From Favolaschia claudopus (lineage: Eukaryota > Basidiomycota > Agaricomycetes > Agaricales > Mycenaceae): 64,000 bases of DNA. Location of the stretch: NCBI GenBank assembly GCA_037176885.1, contig JAWWNJ010000028.1:1984001-2048000 (forward strand), read 5' to 3'. The position numbers and the translations under genes are program-made. Positions 1-11,354 of this stretch are shown here, piece after piece. Each line of letters opens with the position of its first letter. Position 1 is the stretch's first letter. The notes below the pieces were generated by a model, which did no database searches, had not been told where the DNA came from, and was given only the letters and a program-made list of their open reading frames with translations.

Positions 1-1863
1 ATGGTAAGGCCGATAGTCTATGCCATGGCTGGAGTGATGATGTTGTGAAGGCGCAATAATCTGAGTAGGGGTATCGACGAATCTCTTCTGCTTGAAGCAG
101 AGCTTCGACGAAAGAAAGAAATCCATAGCGTGAAGATTATTGTGCTTGGTTCGTAGACTCTGCCTCCCAACATCTTACTCAAGCTGAACGTTACCAGGTC
201 CCAAAGATTGCGGGAAAACCACCCTCTTGAAAGGCCTTCGGAGTGGCTTCGCTCCGAAAGCTTTCCGTGCTGAGGTAGGTGGTCTTCAGAATTTATCTCC
301 TCGCTTTCTTCCACTTTCAATCTTTCAGATGGACGCATGGCGACCTGCAATTCGTCTCAACCTTGTGCGGTCCATTAACTTCGTGATCAATCCCATTTTC
401 CAGTCGTCACAAAGCTCTGAGTTGAAACAATTGGCAATGAAAATCGCACCACTTACATATAAAGTGGAAGAGACGTTGTTCAGCTGCATCGCTCCTCCCG
501 AGATGATTTTACAGGCAGGGTGGTATCGTTTTAGCAGAGTCGCCGAGTTTTCCTCGCCAAACGTACTAATTCCTTTTCGTCGCGAACATATGAGGGAGGA
601 AGAGGAACGGGCGAGTCGGCCGCTGTCCGCTTGTGCCAGTGATATGCAAGAACTTTGGACATCGAGTGAGATGCAAATGTTACTAGAAGCGCACAAGATA
701 GAACTGAGAACCCAGCCTGGATTGTGAGCCTTAATTCGGTCGCTTGAATTTCGGTTACTGATCGTTGATCGTTTACGCCTAGTTTCTTAGATGATTTGCA
801 ACGCATCTGCGATGAAAATTATATCCCCACAACGAGTATGTGGGGCTCTTGATTCGCTCACTGGCTCCCTGATGTACGCCGAATAACAGATGATATTCTT
901 CGGACAAGAGTACATAACCCTTACGCGGAGGGGCCAGAGAAGCACGATATTGAAGGAGAATGTATGTATCCACAGAAAGATCCCAGCCTTCGCTAACGCA
1001 ACACCTCAGCTTCTTGGAAAGCGGGAACTTTGACCGCTTACGAAATGAGGGGTGCATTAACGACTAGTGAACAAGGTATGCTGCACCATTTACCCAGCTT
1101 GTCTGAAACTGATATTCCGACCTCCAGCTCCGTGGGCGCAGTTCGTTGATGATGGTCGGTTTCTTTGAGAAAGTTACTTAATACGCGCTCATGAAATTAA
1201 ACATGTCGAAGTGACATGCTTATTCTTTTTCATCCCTATCTCAGGTTTGGAAGGCCACGATCGATTTCCATGGCTATACATATGAGACTAATTTATTCCA
1301 AGCTTTCGACGAAGTCTATCAAGAGAACGGCATCGAATTCAATCCTTTGGTAGGCTGTGGTTCAGGTTTAGATATGCAGCTACCGATGCTCGGGACCTAG
1401 GAGCAATCCTTCAAGCAATGGCGAGCCATTTGTAGCAACAACCTGCTGGCATCCGTCAACCTTACTGTGGTGAGCTCTACTTTGCTTCTTTCCGATAGTC
1501 CTAATCAAGGCTTGTAACGTAGTGCATAACCAAGATCGATATCCTGAGACACAAAATTCAGTCCGGAAAGCAATTCTCCCAATACGTGACGTCGTATCTG
1601 GACGAGCCAAACGACGCAGACGCGATACTTGCTTGTATGTCCCCATTGTCCTGTTGCTCTTGGCCGTCAGTAAATGCATTCCAGATGTATATCAGAAGGT
1701 AAAAAATATTCACCGTCAACATTTATCTACGTACAAGTATAAGGGTGCCCTCAGCGTCACTTGTATATGTGCAACTGTGAGTCCAGTAATCCCAGTATAT
1801 GCGCTTATCGTTGACCGCGGCGCAGAATCCGAGCGATATACGCTCCTTGATGTACTCTTGTAA
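1..1863 (+). CDS. Divergent G-protein alpha-subunit-like GTPase, left-arm copy (5' end outside window)
   Basis: Several exons assemble into an agaricomycete-type G-alpha-like domain. The P-loop GPKDCGKTT is rebuilt across an intron at 149-197, preceded by a basic helix (ELRRKKEIHSVKIIVLG). A DILRTR switch-I-like block lies near 890. An EMRGALTTSEQAPWAQF block near 1040-1150 sits where G-alpha has DVGGQ/A. The helix EQSFKQW...CSNNLLASVN starts near 1399, then CITKIDILR (G4-like, TKID instead of NKxD) near 1525, and an ICAT-type G5 block before the TAA near 1861. Canonical members bind GTP and couple receptors to effectors at the membrane; here several nucleotide-contact motifs are altered, so GTPase activity is doubtful. 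Some exon borders are my inference, especially near 1150-1250. The first exon lies outside the window. Position 1 matches 41153 of the right arm, where an armadillo-like exon precedes it. Confidence 0.6.
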
Positions 1864-2541
1864 GTCTTTATTTTTTTTTCCTATCCCGAGTGCTTCTCAA
1901 CTTAGCATATATATGCTACTTCATCGCAGTGCGCGCGAATGTCGTGCGAGAAACTCTGCATGTATGTCAATTGGTGTGACACCAATTTGCCTAGGCGGAT
2001 TGTTTGGTTCGTGTACACCGAATAATCACGGTTCAAACTACCATAGTGATTCAAGATGCGAGGGAAATCGCTCGAAATTCTGAGAAGTGGCCTGAGGTGA
2101 GGCATCAGAGAATCCGGAGCTCGAGAATGGTTCTATATTCCCATGTAATGTAGTCGATAGAATTACTCGTCAAGAAAGTTGACTTTCGTTAGGCAAGACA
2201 TGAATATGACCGTCGCAGGCTGATAACACGGAGATAATAGGAACTCTGAATGAAGTCTGTTTTATTTCGAGGAAATGAGCCGCTGTCGACGAAATTCTGA
2301 TCGGGTTGATACTAAGCCGCGCCAACGACAACGAATCCAGAAAACTTGCTACTGAGCCGATCACGCGCTCCCCGTAGCCAAGCATTACGCACTCTGAGAA
2401 TTTGCCTACGCAGCATTGCGAATTACATGATTTAGAAAGTTTCAACGATGTGATTGAGTCTACCCCATGGCTCTCAGTGCAGGTCAATTGCGGAATTGAT
2501 TCCAAAAATGGCGTACCTTCTACCTTCTGGGTCAAATTGGA
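1864..2541. other. Intergenic/3' region shared by both duplication arms
   Basis: This stretch lies between two convergent gene ends. A 121-codon minus-strand reading frame at 2170-2535 is not preserved in the mirror copy at about 38640-39000, where indels change its frame. I read it as non-coding 3' sequence. No family was recognised. Confidence 0.5.
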
Positions 2542-3574
2542 TCAGTTCAATGCCTCCGCCTTCAGCTTTTCCAACTCGCTCCACGAGGGAAGCTCGAACA
2601 TCTCTGGGATACTGTCCCAATGCTCTTGCTTAGCTACTTCATGGTTCGCCTTCATGCTCTGGAGACAATCGGTGCAGACCTGCAACGTATCCCATTCGCT
2701 GGTTTTCCAGAAATCCAAGGGCATTATTGGAGCGCGCGAAGAAGGTCGATTCCGGCAAGACTCCATATGACGGCGCACAGCGAATTTTGACACCGAGCAT
2801 TGCGAAGGCGTATCGCACCCATCGACGGGGCTGGGCCACAAAAAATCCAACATATTCGTGACGACGGCTCCTTCCAATGTACGGCAGGCAGTCACGATAT
2901 TGACTTTATCGCTAAGAGTGTGATCGCTTGTGAGGATCCCTTCTTCGGTTGAGAACGCACAGACACGGTAGAAAGCGATGGGGAGAATCCACTCAATTGA
3001 TAAAGAGCGAGCGAGAGCGGTGAGGGAGTAAAATCCTGGGCCATCCTCATCTTCTAGTTGCGCAATCCACGGGGGGTCCTTTTGCGATGCGAGGGATTCG
3101 TAATCATGAAGTTGAGTTGGAAATTGGGAGGAAAGATGAACGAGAGCGCGTTTCCGCAGTGTCGACACCTCGTATTTATGGCTCATTCGAAGAACCGCGG
3201 TGAGAATCGCATAAGAAGTTGGCGCGGGATGAGGTTCAAAAAAGCTAGTACGGAATCTCAGCAAAGGGCAAGCTATATTGTGAGACTCCTCACTCGGGAA
3301 ACATCAACGCTTTGAGAAACACCGTTATGTCGGCCGCGCTGTCGGGAAGTGCAACAGATGGACAGCCAAGCATCATATCAACCTCTCTGGGTGCAGGAAG
3401 AGCAAGCATATCTTTGAATATAGGAGAGTGTGCGGCGAGGTAGTCGCGTGAAACTCGGAAGATCGTTTTCTCGGCCAGGATTATGAGGCCACAATCTTCG
3501 AACCAGAGGCCATCGGCGCGGGTGAGGTCCTCGAGAAAAAGAGCTGGATCCGGAGCTTGCGAGTCGACGTCCAT
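2542..3574 (-). CDS. BTB/POZ domain protein (BTB1, left arm)
   Basis: Two exons are joined by a 49-nt intron (3293-3245); the protein is about 335 residues. Residues 18-95 have the fungal BTB/POZ pattern: GLWFEDCGLIILAEKT, FRVSRDYLAAHSPIFKDML, then VALPDSAADITVFLKALM. The second exon continues with the conserved MSHKYEVSTLRKRALVHLSS helix. A charged, Cys-containing tail (CTDCLQSM) ends in ELEKLKAEALN. In agaricomycetes this is a highly expanded family of cytoplasmic or nuclear adaptor-like proteins, mostly of unknown target. No kelch, MATH or zinc-finger partner domain is visible. The mirror copy at 37599-38626 is intact and about 90% identical by eye, and BTB2 at 4448-5448 is a more distant paralogue. 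The start is the first ATG of the open exon, with homologous position in both copies. Confidence 0.85.
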
Positions 3575-4447
3575 GATGAGGGGTGGTGGTCGTGGTCAAG
3601 TCGTGGTCGCTTGGTGGTCGTAAGGTGGGAGAGGCTGATGGTCTTAGATAATCGGTGTTGTTTGGATCAAGCCGTAGCATTCGGCATCCTCAATTGGTGG
3701 AGCAGCATCCCCATCTGTTTCCGACCCTCTTCTCCAAAATCCCTTTCGCCATGCTGGCACTGCATCCCAGTTCCCGTGTGTGCTGCGAAAGGCGGAACCT
3801 TCCGCAATATTGCTTGATTTGCCCTCGAGCGTGCTGTCCGCCGGGTAAGTATCTGAATCTGCTCAAGCCTGAGGTTTCAACCAAGTTTCAACTCGGAGCG
3901 TTCAGCGTTGCTATAGTACGGTCGTACTCCGCTTCCTCTGTTCACTTTGAGTACCTCTCAATCGAAGCAAGTTCTCGAAAACACGAAGCGCAAGACAGTT
4001 CCGCACAAATCACTGCAGCTAAAAATTGACGAATTCGCTTACAGTAAAGTTTCGAGAAGTAAGGAAAAGGCTAAGCCAGCAGTTTGAAGGCGGAGCGAGC
4101 AACGTTAATCAAGGAAAGTCGTTTGGAACATACCGCGATGTTTCGCGCGTTGCTCAAATATTCGCTCTGAAGTAGAATTCTTGCCCAAGAGCAATTCGGG
4201 TGTCGACGGCGCGCGTTGTCAATGAACCGATCCGCAGCGAGAATAATCATTACGGTCAATACCGGCAGCTCTTCTGGCGCCCTGAAGTTATGGTTCGGAT
4301 TTGGAAACCAAAAAGAAAAGAAAGAATGGGTGAATTAGACTGGGTTGAACAGCACAGCTAAAATTGTCTGTTGCGACCGCACATACAATTTGAGACCCAG
4401 ATTGACGTCAATGTGAGACGAGGGATAGAAAGCCAATACACACCATA
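3575..4447. other. Intergenic region between BTB1 and BTB2
   Basis: There is a CT-rich leader directly upstream of the BTB1 start. No coding segment could be supported. The similarity to the right arm stops just upstream of the BTB1 start, so most of this stretch belongs to the left-only insert. Confidence 0.5.
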
Positions 4448-5448
4448 CTACTCGAAAGCCTCTGTTTTCATCTTCTCTAACTCAGTCCAAGGGGGAAGCC
4501 CGAAGACCTCCGGGAGGTTATCCCAGACTGCTTGTCTGGCCAGTCGCTCCTCACGCTGCATGCTGCTCTTGCATTCAGCACAAACATTCAATTGATACCA
4601 ATCGTCCCCATCCCAAATTTCGAAAGGCATGAATTCTGCTCGCCATGTCTCTGCGTTTCGCCGACGTCGGATTGTAGAAGCTAGACACTGAGCGTGACCC
4701 TCTTCCAACGCTGATGGCAAGAGGAAAGCAAGGATTGCAGACGCTATGGAGGACGTCAGGGTGCAAGTGGCTGCCAACAACTGAGACTGTTCGCTGATGC
4801 TAAGGGATTCCTCCAGTTCATTGCGGTTCATGGAGAGATCCTCACAGCGCCAGTAAAGCGCCACAGGAAGGATCCAGTCAATCGAGAGGTCGCGAGCGAG
4901 AGAGAGGACGAGTTGGACATCGGAGACAGAAGGCCGTTTTGAGATAAGCGCTTCGTAGTGAGGAAGCGTTGTCGGGAATGCGGATGAAAGGTGAACTAGC
5001 GCTCGTTTGCGCAGAGCGTCCACCTGGTATTTATCGCTCATTTTGAGTACACTGGCCACGGTCGGGAGAGTGGCATATCCGGGATGCGGCAAAAAGAAGC
5101 TGTTATCAAGCGCAGAGAGTTCTCGAGTTTAGACCACGCTATCCACAGACACTATCACACTCACTCGTAATAGATCAAAGCCTTTAAAAAGACCGTCACG
5201 GCCTCCGCACGATCGGGAAGTACTACAAACGGGCAACCATCGATCATCTCCGTTGGTTTGGGTGGGGGAAGGGAGAGCATGTCTTTGAATACAGGCGACT
5301 GAACAGCAAGGAAGTCGCGAGAAATCCTGAAGAGCGTATTTTCCGCTCGGATGATGAGCCCACAGTCTTCGAACCAGAGACCCTCCGCACGAATCGGCTC
5401 TTCAAGTTCGGCATCACCGTAAGTAACAGATGCGCTTTCGATGTCCAT
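4448..5448 (-). CDS. BTB/POZ domain protein (BTB2, left arm only)
   Basis: Two exons are joined by a 65-nt intron (5164-5100); the protein is about 310 residues. It has the same architecture as BTB1: GLWFEDCGLIIRAENTLFR, FLAVQSPVFKDMLSLP, VVLPDRAEAVTVFLKALI, then SDKYQVDALRKRALVHLSS and an ELEKMKTEAFE terminus. It is clearly paralogous to BTB1 but much more diverged than the inverted-arm copies, so the tandem duplication is older than the inverted duplication. It lies divergently to the MYND gene: start codons at 5448 (-) and 5645 (+) are about 200 bp apart, so a shared promoter is possible. There is no counterpart in the right arm. The function is unknown beyond the protein-interaction fold. 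Confidence 0.85.
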
Positions 5449-5644
5449 TTCCAGTACGGGGACGCGGAATTAAGTATCACTCGTAGGAGGAAGGAAGGAG
5501 CTCTGGACGTGACAGTGACACCGTGACGATAGCTCGCACGGCGTGAGAACTTGAAGGCACGAGTCATGGATTGCCGGAGATTGCCGGTGGCTCTTTGTCT
5601 CCTTCCATCACCACAATCGACGAGCCGAAACTTGAAACTTCACA

Positions 5645-7451
5645 ATGCATCCTGCGCTGACCGATGAAAATCTGAAAAAACTACCTTTGACCCTACGCGT
5701 AAGTGGTTCATGCAATAATACATCTCGGGACATTTGCTGATGACTACAATTGACGCTCCAGACACTGGCGCTCGAGGCATACCAAGGGTCGCGCACAGCC
5801 CTTCAGGAGATCGGGGACCTCTTATCGCGTCGTGATATCAAGGTTGACCGGCCTCTCTTTCTGCCAATTGTTTTCCAGAACCTCCGTGCCCCGATACAAC
5901 CCGAGGAATGTCTACTTCATCATCCCCGTGCGATCGCAGCGAGGCTAGTTCTCCATTTCCCAGAATTTATTAATAAAGGGCCAAGGGAGGCATTTGTCGA
6001 GATATGGCCACGCTACTGGAGATGGTTCCAAATTTTCAATCCCATCGACACCCTTGATCCAGAGAACCAGCAACGCAGTCTCATCTCTCTGGTCCTGTTT
6101 CTCCTCGAAATTTTCGAGGACTTTAGAAATCCTACCTCTATAGCGATAGTGAGAACCCCCGAGCTTCGCATCTACGTATGTCGACTCTGGAATCTTCTAC
6201 CGCCGACACACATCCACGATCCGTCATACACGACGATTTTCAAGGGCATCTGGGCCTTCCTTCGGTATAGCTGTGGTCTAGATGAATCAGCCCCAAGAGG
6301 CCCTGATTTCGATGAACTCCAAGAATTTATCGATGGAGCGGGCGGTGTTGCGGATTTCGCAGCTCTCGTCATTCGATATATAGCTCTGTTTTCCGGTGGC
6401 AGACAACAAGATGTATGGCCACTTGAAAGTTTATTTTCCCTGTGGGGACACATCGATACTGGAGACGGGCATTTTCGCGCTGAGATCATCTCTCGTGGCG
6501 TCGTTCAGTTGGTCGTCACAGCGCTGGCCGCATTCCAAAACCTAACGGTTGGCACTCCCTTCACATGCGGCCTCATCTTGATATACTCCTTGCTCCGAAC
6601 CCGTCCTGTCTACCCATGGGTTAAGGAGGCTGTGAAAGCCGGCTTTCTGCCTTCCCTCATGCACTACAGCATGCGCCGTGAAGCCCTCAATGAGCCTGAG
6701 CTGTTGGTGGAAGTCATCACTCTTCTTGCTTCGTCGTGTAATTATCCCTCGGTTTTGCGTCGGCTGGGGGCCTCGATGGCTAGATCGGGGGAAATCATGG
6801 ACGGTCCTCAGTTTCAACACTGTCCGTTCCATGCCCCATGGCTCAAATTTACAGCGACTCTCTCCGCTCATCTTTTCGCTTTGAACAAATTCGAAGCTTC
6901 TGCTCCGGTTACCGAGCGTGCTTGTGATAACCTCGATGTGTGTGAATCTCCTCTCATGGTTCTATTTTTGATGAAATGGAGGCAGTGCGGAAAGATACAA
7001 GACAAAATTACGTTTCGTCGTTGCGCAGCGTGCAAGTGTATGTATTATTGCTCGGATACATGCCAAAGACAGGATTGGGCTGGCGGCAGCCATCGAGATG
7101 AATGCGGAATGTTGCGAAACATCCGCCTTGGTATGCTATAGCCATTTGCTTGTTATCCTCTATTCAACCATATCAATGCCCCACACAGAGAATCCCCCAT
7201 TCTCCCTTACCACGACTCAAAAACAATTCATCCTTGCTCTGGTATCGCATGGCTACCAGCAGTACCGCGATGAAATTCTTGCCAAGCAAACACCTGGCTG
7301 CTCCTACCTGCAGTTTAGGTTTTCCGCACGCGTTTGTTTTCCTCACTATACAAACACGCTCAGCGCCGAATTCGGACAAGGTGGTGCACTCTTTTCTGTT
7401 TTAATTCGCTTAGAATCTAGCCGCGTTCGTTCAATAAATTCGCAATCCTAG
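5645..7451 (+). CDS. MYND-type zinc finger protein
   Basis: Three exons: 5645-5698, 5762-7130 and 7189-7451, with introns of 63 and 58 nt. The long middle part is helical and typical of agaricomycete MYND proteins of several hundred residues. The C-terminal zinc finger reads CGKIQDKITFRRCAACKCMY then YCSDTCQRQDWAGGSHRDEC, giving the C-C/C-C/C-C/H-C ligand order. The third exon continues into a family-like tail (LTTTQKQFILALVSHGYQQY), which supports splicing at 7131-7188 rather than the stop at 7141. The last ~40 residues look atypical, so the true 3' end may differ. MYND fingers mediate protein-protein contacts; the biochemical role here is unknown. The gene is present only in the left arm. 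Confidence 0.8.
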
Positions 7452-7915
7452 AGCTTATTTTACTAGCATTCGCCCAAACACAACTCAGACAGTACTAGTG
7501 TCCACATCTTCTCCATTTCATCAAAGCGAACGTATCTCTCTTGTACATATATCTCCCACCGTTGTACGGCCCGTGCATCGGCGGATCTGCTTGTAGCTTT
7601 TGACTAATTTGCCTCTCGAGGGCGAAACAACTCGGGCAAAACTCGCCGCGGTATGACCTTGCCAAGCGCAGAGCAAAGTGCGCGATAGCTCGCATTTGCG
7701 TTTGCGGGTGGTTCGGACGGTTCGGAAGCAGCTTCGGTTCTTTGTAGGGCTCGAGCCTTGATGAACGCATCAGCTAGATTATCCCATCGCACTCGCATTC
7801 AATATATCCTTCTCACCTCCGAACCCGAGCGTGGGGTTTGTTGGTACAATATTTAGGATCGCCGTGACTATAAAAACCTTGCGAGGCGTTGCCTTCCACA
7901 TTCACATTCTTCATT
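7452..7915. other. Intergenic region with a small ORF conserved in both arms
   Basis: A minus-strand reading frame from 7798 starts MRVRWDNLADAFIKARAL and runs through SEPSEPPANA. Its mirror copy from 36910 (+) starts MRVCWDNLADAFVKARAL. A 1-nt length difference then puts the two copies in different frames before the RGEFCPSC segment. It is either a small decayed gene or a gene fragment. Its start lies about 118 bp from the SGNH start in both arms, divergently oriented. No family was recognised. Confidence 0.35.
7869..7876 (+). promoter_or_regulatory. TATA-like box of the left SGNH gene
   Basis: TATAAAAA lies about 47 bp upstream of the ATG at 7916. The same position in the right arm also carries a TATA-like element (36839-36833). 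Confidence 0.45.
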
Positions 7916-8669
7916 ATGCTTTTCACCCAATTCTCTCTCCTTTCTCTTGCAATGGCGCTCCTACCCGAAGCACAAGCCGGATTCGCCGGGAAGTCGTGCA
8001 GAATTATGCCTCTAGGCGGTGCGTCTGGAAAGCTTCACATTCTTTCCTTCTAACACTGACACTGCGCACCCAGCATCCGTCACCTACGGCAAAGGCAGCA
8101 CCGACGGCAACGGCTACCGCGGCACGCTCTACAACCTCCTCTCCGCCGACGGAAACGACGTCGACATGGTCGGCTCCCAAAAAGGCGGCAACATGTCCGA
8201 CCCAGACAACGAAGGCTACAACGGCCTCGTCATCACGGAAATCGACGCCAAGGGCAACATCGCCATGCCCATCTACCAGCCCAACATCGTGGCGATCGTC
8301 GCTGGGACGAACGACATGAAACGCGACATTGATGTCGCCGACGCTCCCAATAGGCTGAAGAACCTGATTCAAGATGTGCTCGATGCGTCGTCTGAGACGG
8401 TGGTGGTGGTATCTACCCTGCACCCCAACGCCGATCCGCCCTCGGAAGAGCGCATCCTTGCGTTCAATGCGGCGCTCCCTGATTTGGTGCAGAGTTTCGT
8501 GGACGCGGGGAAACCGGTTGTTTTGGTTGACTCGCACGCCGTTATTGCTGTTGGGGATTTGGTGGATGGTACGCACCCTAACGATGCTGGGTATGCGCGG
8601 ATGGGGAAGGTGTTCTATGACGGGATCCAGGAGGCGTACAAGAAGGGTTGGATCTTCGATATTGAGTGA
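7916..8669 (+). CDS. Secreted SGNH/GDSL-type hydrolase (CE3-like), left arm
   Basis: Two exons with a 55-nt intron (8019-8073; CTAAC branch site, CAG acceptor); the protein is about 230 residues. An N-terminal signal peptide (MLFTQFSLLSLAMALLP...) precedes the mature FAGKSCRIMPLG. After splicing, block I reads PLGASVTYG, so the Ser sits in G-A-S rather than G-D-S. Block III is VAGTNDM, and block V is DGTHPNDAGYARMG with the catalytic Asp and His. The S/G/N/H set is therefore present. The family includes carbohydrate and lipid esterases, and the fungal G-A-S variants I know of resemble acetylxylan-esterase-like CE3 proteins; the substrate is inferred, not shown. Start and stop match the right-arm copy at 36792-36037. 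Confidence 0.85.
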
Positions 8670-8953
8670 TACAATTGATTATTTCTATACCTGCATTCAA
8701 TAATAATTCGCAACGCACAAGGATTTCGCAAGAAAGCGATTCCTCGCGGTTTTGGAGGGACATGAGGGAGATAATGAGAGTACTAGTGTAACCTAAGGCA
8801 GAATCAAGATTTAAATCGTCGGCTTCGAAAATATTACAGCGAGAAACTCACAGCGTTTATTTACACGGTGGGCCGGCGGTGGAAGAGAATTAAGAAATGT
8901 CTCTAGGTTTCGGTGCCAAGACAGCGGATATTATTATACTCATGCCTCCAATC
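8670..8953. other. Short convergent intergenic region (left arm)
   Basis: It separates the SGNH stop from the hydrolase stop; the two genes converge. No gene was seen. The same arrangement exists at 35716-36036. Confidence 0.5.
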
Positions 8954-10269
8954 CTACTCCAAATCAGCTTCCCCCTCCACAAGCCCATGTTGCGCCAACT
9001 CCTCCACGAATGGTGACTCCACAATCTCCGGCGGTGGCGGGAGCTTGGATGTATCACAGCTGTTCATCACGAACTCGTACAATAACGCATTTGTCCTATC
9101 AAATTCACAGTAAGCACAGTGCCGTCTCAAGAATGAGAATAACGGATTATGGTAGGACAACTCACTCCTCTGGATGCGTAGCATTACCCCAATGCGGCGC
9201 TCCTTCAAGCGTAACGAGCTTTGCGTCCACATTAGCGGTATGCAAGAGCTCAAGCATTGCCTCGGCATGGCGTCGTGGGTACACGATATCCTCGCTACAG
9301 TGTACCAACAACACCGGTGCGCGGATCCGCTCGAGCGAGGAGACCTCGAACGGGTGCTGGTTCGAAAAGAATTGCACGGTGATGAGCTGGATCAGATGTG
9401 CATTATCGCCAGTCCACGTTCTCCGCACTTTGTCAACGCCGTAGGGGATCAGACTGTCCAAGGTGAGAGAGTCAATGGGGTGCAGAATATAACTCACGCT
9501 TTGAGGAGTGGAGTCTCGATGACGTTGTTATACATAAATTGAAGCGCCCCGTAAATACCGTCTTCTGCTGCGACTTCGTCAACTTTTTCGGTAGAGCTAG
9601 TTTGATGACCCCGAATCCAACAGTCGGCGATTTCCTGTCGGCCTTGCATAACCTCCTGGGGCTATTCATCGCGATGTATCATCAGCTCAAATCAATGGAA
9701 AGACAACAGGGGTAAGTTATTTACTTCGACCTGGGGCGCCGGTGAGACAACAAATACGGATTGAACCCGATCGGGAGCGCAAACCGCAACTTGCAGTGCA
9801 ACGGAACCCCCTGTGGCGATTCCTGCGACATGGAAGCTTGAGATGTTGAGTGTTTCCTGTGAGAAAGCGGAGAATCTGATGTCAGCACTCACTATACGAA
9901 ATGAAAGGTACAGACTGTGATTTTTAGGACATCGTCAGCAAGAAGCTCTCGACCATAGTTCGCATCCACCTTCGCCTCAGTGTCTCCATGTCCTCGAGGA
10001 TCGAATGTGACGAGATTGAATCGTCTAAGGTGTCGGTCGGCGAATATAGCTGTGCGAGAATCTTCTTCCTCCAGTTCGTTCTTTTGGAGGAGACGGCAAA
10101 TATGAGACTTACGGTGGAAGAAAGGGGACGCCGCGAAAATCGGAAGTATGAGGACGATGGTAGGAAGATCCTGAGTGATGTGTGAGGCGGAAGCCTCGGT
10201 GGGCGTGGAGATCGTGTAGTTGAACAAGTCGAATATTCCGTCAGAGGACTGGAGGGCGAGACGGGGCAT
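8954..10269 (-). CDS. Alpha/beta-hydrolase-fold protein lacking the nucleophile Ser (left arm)
   Basis: Several exons give an alpha/beta-hydrolase of about 300 residues. Landmarks in order are FNLVTFDPRGHGDTEAKVD (strand beta-4 loop), ADDVLKI|ETLNISSFHVAG, the elbow GIATGGSVALQVA, LERIRAPVLLVHCSEDIVYP (acid Asp), and TLEGAPHWGNATHPEE (His). The elbow normally reads G-x-S-x-G; here the central residue is Ala (codon GCC), while Asp and His are kept. This predicts a pseudo-enzyme or an altered mechanism. The likely start is the ATG at 10269 (MPRLALQSSDG); an upstream in-frame ATG at 10380 is possible. Introns include a GTCTGT..CAG intron before ETLNISS and a GTGAGT..CAG intron before LIPYGVDK. 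The gene converges on the SGNH gene. The mirror copy at 34419-35715 has the same Ala. Confidence 0.7.
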
Positions 10270-11354
10270 GAAGAAACTTGGCTTGAACTGCCTTGCATTC
10301 CTATGCTGAATTATAAGCGTTGATTGAATTGAGATGGGTGGCGTCCCGCAAAGCAAATTTATCATAATCTCTGATATCAATGAAACCGGAATGTTCTAAG
10401 ACGAATCTAATATTTCGACTCACCTGTGCAGATGAGATCCTTGAGATATAGATCATTAGGTGTTGTGCGGAAGAGATATACCGTCCGAGTTTCCGTCAAG
10501 ACAAGGATGATCACTGTACATTTTGAGTGAATTTGCCAACATTGGAAGCGCGCTGAAGGAATATAGACGAACGGGATTAGGTACAGGCGCTATTGAGTCA
10601 ATTTGTAAAGGTTTGAAGCTGTGTTTCAAATTCAATAAGTGCCTGTCAGAGAGCACAAGAATAGCTCGTAAGTTCACCCATAGCAGTTAGGCTAGCAGCG
10701 CTGAGCGGGCAACAAGATGAGATGCACAGCCGTCTTTGACTGACAACAAGCAAGTTGCGGTACTGGGGTGCAAATGAATGACATATTTACGGTCACTGGG
10801 TAAGAACTGTCACCGACATGCAATGGATCGTCACGAGGAGCTCCGAAATCTTCCCCATATGCTAACAGCGGGGATGCACATAGAGTCGAGGAGTATAAAG
10901 CGCCAAACTGGAGAGCTAAAGAACAGACCAAAAAACTTGGCAGCACAATTGCCTACTAGCTATGGAGTCTAGGTTTCATAGCGAGAAGCACCTCAGGCAA
11001 GTAGTATTGACGCGTTATTTCGAGAGGATAGATTTCGGGCGGGTACCACAAGATTTTCACCTCGCCCAAAATGCTCCAAGTAGGACGAAGAAATCGACAT
11101 GAAAGCAAAAGCCAAGTCCACAACAACAAGACCAAATAACATCACCTCTACATGCCCATATTTGGAAGAAGTCCGAGACACACGAAAACGAATGAATTCG
11201 AAGATATTCGTACGTAGAAAGCCTACGCTAGGTATTCAATATATTATACTTTATCAATAGTCTCTGCATGTCCGTCGAATACATACAAGTCGAGCATCCA
11301 ATACGTGTCAGTAAGTATCGTCTCCCCTCCTCTGCCCGTTCTCCCCCCTCCAAA
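10270..11354. other. Intergenic region at the inner edge of the left arm
   Basis: Similarity to the right arm fades near 10257, so the rest is single-copy. An 84-codon minus-strand frame (10946-10692) begins with a hydrophobic, signal-like stretch, but has no recognisable mature domain. I do not call it a gene. Confidence 0.4.

Noticed and set aside
2170..2535. 121-codon frame downstream of BTB1
   Set aside because: The mirror copy in the right arm has frame-breaking indels, and no family resemblance was seen.
7131..7141. Stop codon directly after the MYND finger at 7139-7141
   Set aside because: It falls inside a well-formed 58-nt intron (GTATGC..CACAG); splicing continues into a family-like C-terminus.
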